Below, piece after piece: positions 6,949-8,648 of a DNA stretch of 8,648 bases (position 1 is its first letter; each line of letters starts with the position of its first letter). Under the pieces are notes generated by a model that was not told the origin of the DNA, did not search any database, and worked only from the letters and a program-made list of their open reading frames with translations. The stretch comes from Bacillota bacterium. Lineage in GTDB: Bacteria; Bacillota; Dethiobacteria; DTU022. The DNA lies in assembly GCA_012510325.1 (NCBI GenBank), contig JAAZIG010000079.1, positions 1 to 8,648 on the forward strand, in the 5' to 3' direction. The translations under genes were made by a program, and so were the position numbers.

Positions 6949-7605
6949 ATGTGCGGCCGCTTTGCCTTGGTTGTGGAGAGACGGATCCTTGAGCTGCTCT
7001 TTCAGCTCGAGCTGCTGGAAGAGCTCGGAGCCCGTTACAATATTGCCCCTTCAGAGCTGATCCCGGCTGTTTGCCGGCGTCTCGAGGGCAATAATGAACT
7101 GATCCGGCTCCGGTGGGGCCTGGTGCCCTCCTGGGCTCAAGGCAAGCACAGAGAGTTCAAGCTGATTAATGTCCGCGCCGAGACCGCCCTCTCCAAATTT
7201 GGCGGCGCTTTCCGCAGGCGCCGGGTGCTGCTCCCGGCGAGCGGCTTCTACGAGTGGCGCAAAGAGGGGAAGACCAAGCAGCCCTACTATATGCAGCTGC
7301 GGGACGGCCGGCCTTTCGCTTTTGGCGGGCTTTACGAAAATAATCTTCGGGACCGGGCGCTGCCCGGAAGCTGTGCCATCCTCACCACCGCGGCGAACAG
7401 CCTGATCGAGCCTGTGCACCAGCGGATGCCGTTCATCGTTCCCCAGGAGCTCTACCCCCTCTGGCTCGATCCTGCCGCTCCGCCGGAGCAGCTACGGCAA
7501 ATACTGCGGCCTTTTCCGGCGGAGCAGATGGAGCTCTATCCCGTCTCCCGGGCGGTGAACAACCCCGCATTTGACCATCCCGATTGCGTCAGAGAGGAGT
7601 CTTAG
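6949..7605 (+). CDS. SRAP domain protein (HMCES/YedK family abasic-site crosslinking protein)
   Basis: The 218-residue protein carries every hallmark of the SOS response-associated peptidase family. MCGRF at the N terminus leaves Cys2 exposed after Met removal; this cysteine forms the covalent thiazolidine link with an abasic site in single-stranded DNA. Other active-site residues are Asn74 (INVRAET), Glu102 (GFYEWR) and His157 (VHQRMP). RYNIAPSE and LRWGLVPSWA are also conserved. The length is typical of bacterial YedK. Known role of the family: shielding abasic sites at replication forks from cleavage and error-prone bypass. The gene overlaps or abuts the following SprT-like protease gene, forming an apparent two-gene operon. 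dinB lies on the same strand about 2.7 kb upstream but is not in the same unit. No LexA box was recognised. Start chosen by the invariant MCGRF and the ribosome site. Confidence 0.95.
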   Translation: MCGRFALVVERRILELLFQLELLEELGARYNIAPSELIPAVCRRLEGNNELIRLRWGLVPSWAQGKHREFKLINVRAETALSKFGGAFRRRRVLLPASGFYEWRKEGKTKQPYYMQLRDGRPFAFGGLYENNLRDRALPGSCAILTTAANSLIEPVHQRMPFIVPQELYPLWLDPAAPPEQLRQILRPFPAEQMELYPVSRAVNNPAFDHPDCVREES

Positions 7606-8381
7606 CGATTATCTCCCCAGAACACCTTCAGACACTGCAAAATTCGCCGGCGGATGTTCCCCTGAAAAGGGAAGCGGTGCGCCGGGGGTTGCTCGAAAAG
7701 TCGGCCCATATCACCGGCGGATCTATCACCAACATTTACCAGTCAGACCTGGCCCTGCTCTTCGGGCTTTACGACCAAATCTTTTTCCAGAGCTACTTTC
7801 GGGATCACTTTGCGGGGAAGCTTCTCTTCTCACTCTCGCCCCGAATGACGAGAAGCGCCGGCAAGATAATCTATCCGAAAAATTTAAAAGCCCTTACTCC
7901 GGAGGAAGAACGCTATGAGCTGCGGATCAGCGTTATTCTCCTTTTCAGCTACGAGAGTCTGCCGAGGGACAAAGTGGTCAACGGAATTAAAACTTCCGAC
8001 AGCCTCGAGGCGCTGCAGCTGGTCTTTGAGCACGAGCTCTGCCACTTAATCGAGCTGCACTGCTTTAAGGAGAGCAGCTGCCGCCGTCCCCGCTTTCAGA
8101 CCCTTGCCTTCAATATATTTGGCCACACCGACAGCTGCCACCAGCTCCCCGTAACCGCCGAGATCGGCAGGGAAAAATACGGGATTTCGGTCGGAGACGA
8201 GGTCAGCTTTCTGATCGATGGGGAGAAATATAGCGGAGTGATCAGTCGGATCACCAGGCGGGCAACGGTCATGGTTCCCCATAAAAGCGGTGACTTCCAG
8301 GATCGGGAGGGGAAACGCTACTGTAAATACTATGTCCCCCTCAGCATGCTCCGGAAAAACCGTTCCGAAAACCGCAAATAA
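7584..8381 (+). CDS. SprT/Spartan-like zinc metalloprotease with C-terminal SH3-like domain
   Basis: The frame is open from TTG at 7584 (265 residues), overlapping the SRAP gene by 22 bases; a start at ATT 7608 (257 residues) fits the ribosome site better. Numbering from 7584, the zinc-binding signature HELCH is at 150-154, preceded by a helix (SLEALQLVFE) and by SPRMTRSAGK (85-94), which matches the SxRMT...AG strand of SprT and human SPRTN. FKESSC and FNIFGHTDSCHQL follow; the third zinc ligand is not obvious (C166, H181 or H186). Residues about 200-258 (SVGDEVSFLIDGEKYSGVI, then ITRRATVMV and YYVPLSML) look like a small beta-barrel of KOW/SH3 type, plausibly contacting nucleic acid. There is no signal peptide or membrane segment, so it should be cytoplasmic. 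SprT-family proteases such as SPRTN degrade DNA-protein crosslinks. Pairing with SRAP suggests it acts on SRAP-DNA crosslinks; this is inference. Confidence 0.8.
   Translation: MRQRGVLAIISPEHLQTLQNSPADVPLKREAVRRGLLEKSAHITGGSITNIYQSDLALLFGLYDQIFFQSYFRDHFAGKLLFSLSPRMTRSAGKIIYPKNLKALTPEEERYELRISVILLFSYESLPRDKVVNGIKTSDSLEALQLVFEHELCHLIELHCFKESSCRRPRFQTLAFNIFGHTDSCHQLPVTAEIGREKYGISVGDEVSFLIDGEKYSGVISRITRRATVMVPHKSGDFQDREGKRYCKYYVPLSMLRKNRSENRK
7592..7599 (+). promoter_or_regulatory. Shine-Dalgarno-like site inside the end of the SRAP gene
   Basis: GAGAGGAG lies in the last codons of the SRAP gene. Eight bases after it comes ATT (7608), in frame with the SprT-like protein, two bases beyond the SRAP stop (7603-7605). 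The upstream TTG at 7584 has no comparable site. The sequence therefore points to a rare ATT start, or to a start codon mutated from ATG. Confidence 0.5.
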
Positions 8382-8401
8382 TCCCTGAATGAAAAATAAA
8401 A

Positions 8402-8430
8402 TGAGCCAGGAGATCCGTCCCTGCGGCTCA
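8402..8430 (-). repeat. REP-like palindrome, copy C (inverted)
   Basis: The reverse complement matches copy A at 26 of 29 positions, including GGGACGGATCTCC and both TGAGCC/GGCTCA ends. It lies 21 bases after the protease stop. A TTTTT run follows at 8437-8441, so it may also serve as the operon terminator. Confidence 0.85.
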
Positions 8431-8444
8431 TGGATATTTTTGTC

Positions 8445-8469
8445 ATCCTGAGGGCGTAGCCCGAAGGAT
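8445..8469 (-). repeat. CCTGAGGGC...GCCCGAAGG hairpin repeat
   Basis: ATCCT-GA-GGGC-GTA-GCCC-GA-AGGAT forms a stem of 5 pairs, a tandem G-A internal loop and a stem of 4 pairs with a triloop. Its reverse complement matches the elements at 6721-6742 and 6766-6787. It belongs to the common TCATCCTGAG...GAAGGATCTC interspersed repeat type. Confidence 0.7.
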
Positions 8470-8530
8470 CTCGGTGAACCTCCCGGGTAATGATGCATGG
8501 GACTGAGAGAGCTGATCAATTCGCTTGGAC

Positions 8531-8608
8531 AAGCAGAAAAGGCACTGGGGACCAGGCCAGCATTACTGCTGGAGTTTACGGTCATACCAGTGCCTCTTCT
8601 GCTTTTTT
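8531..8608 (+). terminator. Long three-tier hairpin followed by a T-run (terminator or structured RNA)
   Basis: Arms 8531-8548 and 8587-8604 pair over 18 positions with a single A-C mismatch (AAGCAG... with ...CTGCTT). Within the 38-base interior, GACC (8550-8553) pairs with GGTC (8580-8583), and CCAGCA (8557-8562) pairs with TGCTGG (8567-8572) around a TTAC loop. The stem runs straight into TTTTTT (8603-8608). The form suits an intrinsic terminator on the plus strand, but the length and nested helices are more than a terminator needs, and the nearest upstream gene ends 150 bases away. A small RNA or a palindromic element end are alternatives. Confidence 0.6.
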
Positions 8609-8640
8609 ATTAGAAACAGCTATAAATTGTTCCTAATAAA
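8606..8640. promoter_or_regulatory. AT-rich inverted repeat at the window edge, possible operator
   Basis: TTTATTAGAAACA (8606-8618) and TGTTCCTAATAAA (8628-8640) are inverted copies over 13 positions with one mismatch, separated by 9 bases. The dyad suits a dimeric repressor site for a gene to the right, or a second hairpin sharing the T-run of the preceding one. No gene is visible before the window ends. Confidence 0.45.
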
Positions 8641-8648
8641 CTCTTTAC

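Noticed and set aside
6645..8469. Composite transposon carrying the SRAP and SprT-like genes
   Set aside because: No transposase, and the order of repeats on the two sides is not mirror-symmetric as terminal inverted repeats would be.
8046..8585. 179-residue minus-strand frame at the right edge
   Set aside because: Antisense to the protease C-terminal half and running through repeats and the long hairpin; no motif.

Overview
The window looks like a GC-rich bacterial chromosome segment. It probably comes from an anaerobic Firmicutes/Clostridia-type organism with acyl-CoA based metabolism. The reasons are strong AGGAGG-like ribosome sites, an ADP-forming acyl-CoA synthetase, a CoA-transferase/GNAT fusion, a FadH-type iron-sulfur flavoenzyme, and interspersed TGAGCC...GGGGACGG...GGCTCA palindromes that I recall from such genomes. 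The taxonomic call is inference.

Layout. Bases 1-825 (+) hold the 3' part of a gene joining an acetyl-CoA hydrolase/transferase C-terminal domain to a Pat-like GNAT acetyltransferase domain; it ends at a clear hairpin terminator. Bases 862-2883 (-) hold a complete 2,4-dienoyl-CoA reductase-like flavoenzyme. Divergent from it is dinB (3061-4251, +), a Y-family translesion polymerase with a clamp-binding motif. Bases 4453-6594 (+) encode a single-chain ADP-forming acyl-CoA synthetase. A repeat-rich gap of about 350 bp follows. Then come two tightly packed genes: an SRAP/HMCES-YedK family abasic-site crosslinking protein (6949-7605) and a SprT/Spartan-like zinc metalloprotease with an extra C-terminal beta-rich domain (7584/7608-8381). 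The right edge (8382-8648) has no gene but carries repeats, a long structured hairpin with a T-run and an AT-rich inverted repeat.

How the genes may work together. Two themes interleave: acyl-CoA chemistry (CoA transferase-GNAT, dienoyl-CoA reductase-like enzyme, ADP-forming synthetase) and DNA damage tolerance (DinB, SRAP, SprT-like protease). The most interesting point is the two-gene SRAP + SprT-like unit. In vertebrates HMCES (SRAP) shields abasic sites by covalent crosslinking and SPRTN (SprT family) degrades the resulting DNA-protein crosslink. A bacterial operon pairing the two families suggests a minimal 'make the crosslink, then clear it' module. This is inferred from gene context and motifs and has not been demonstrated here.
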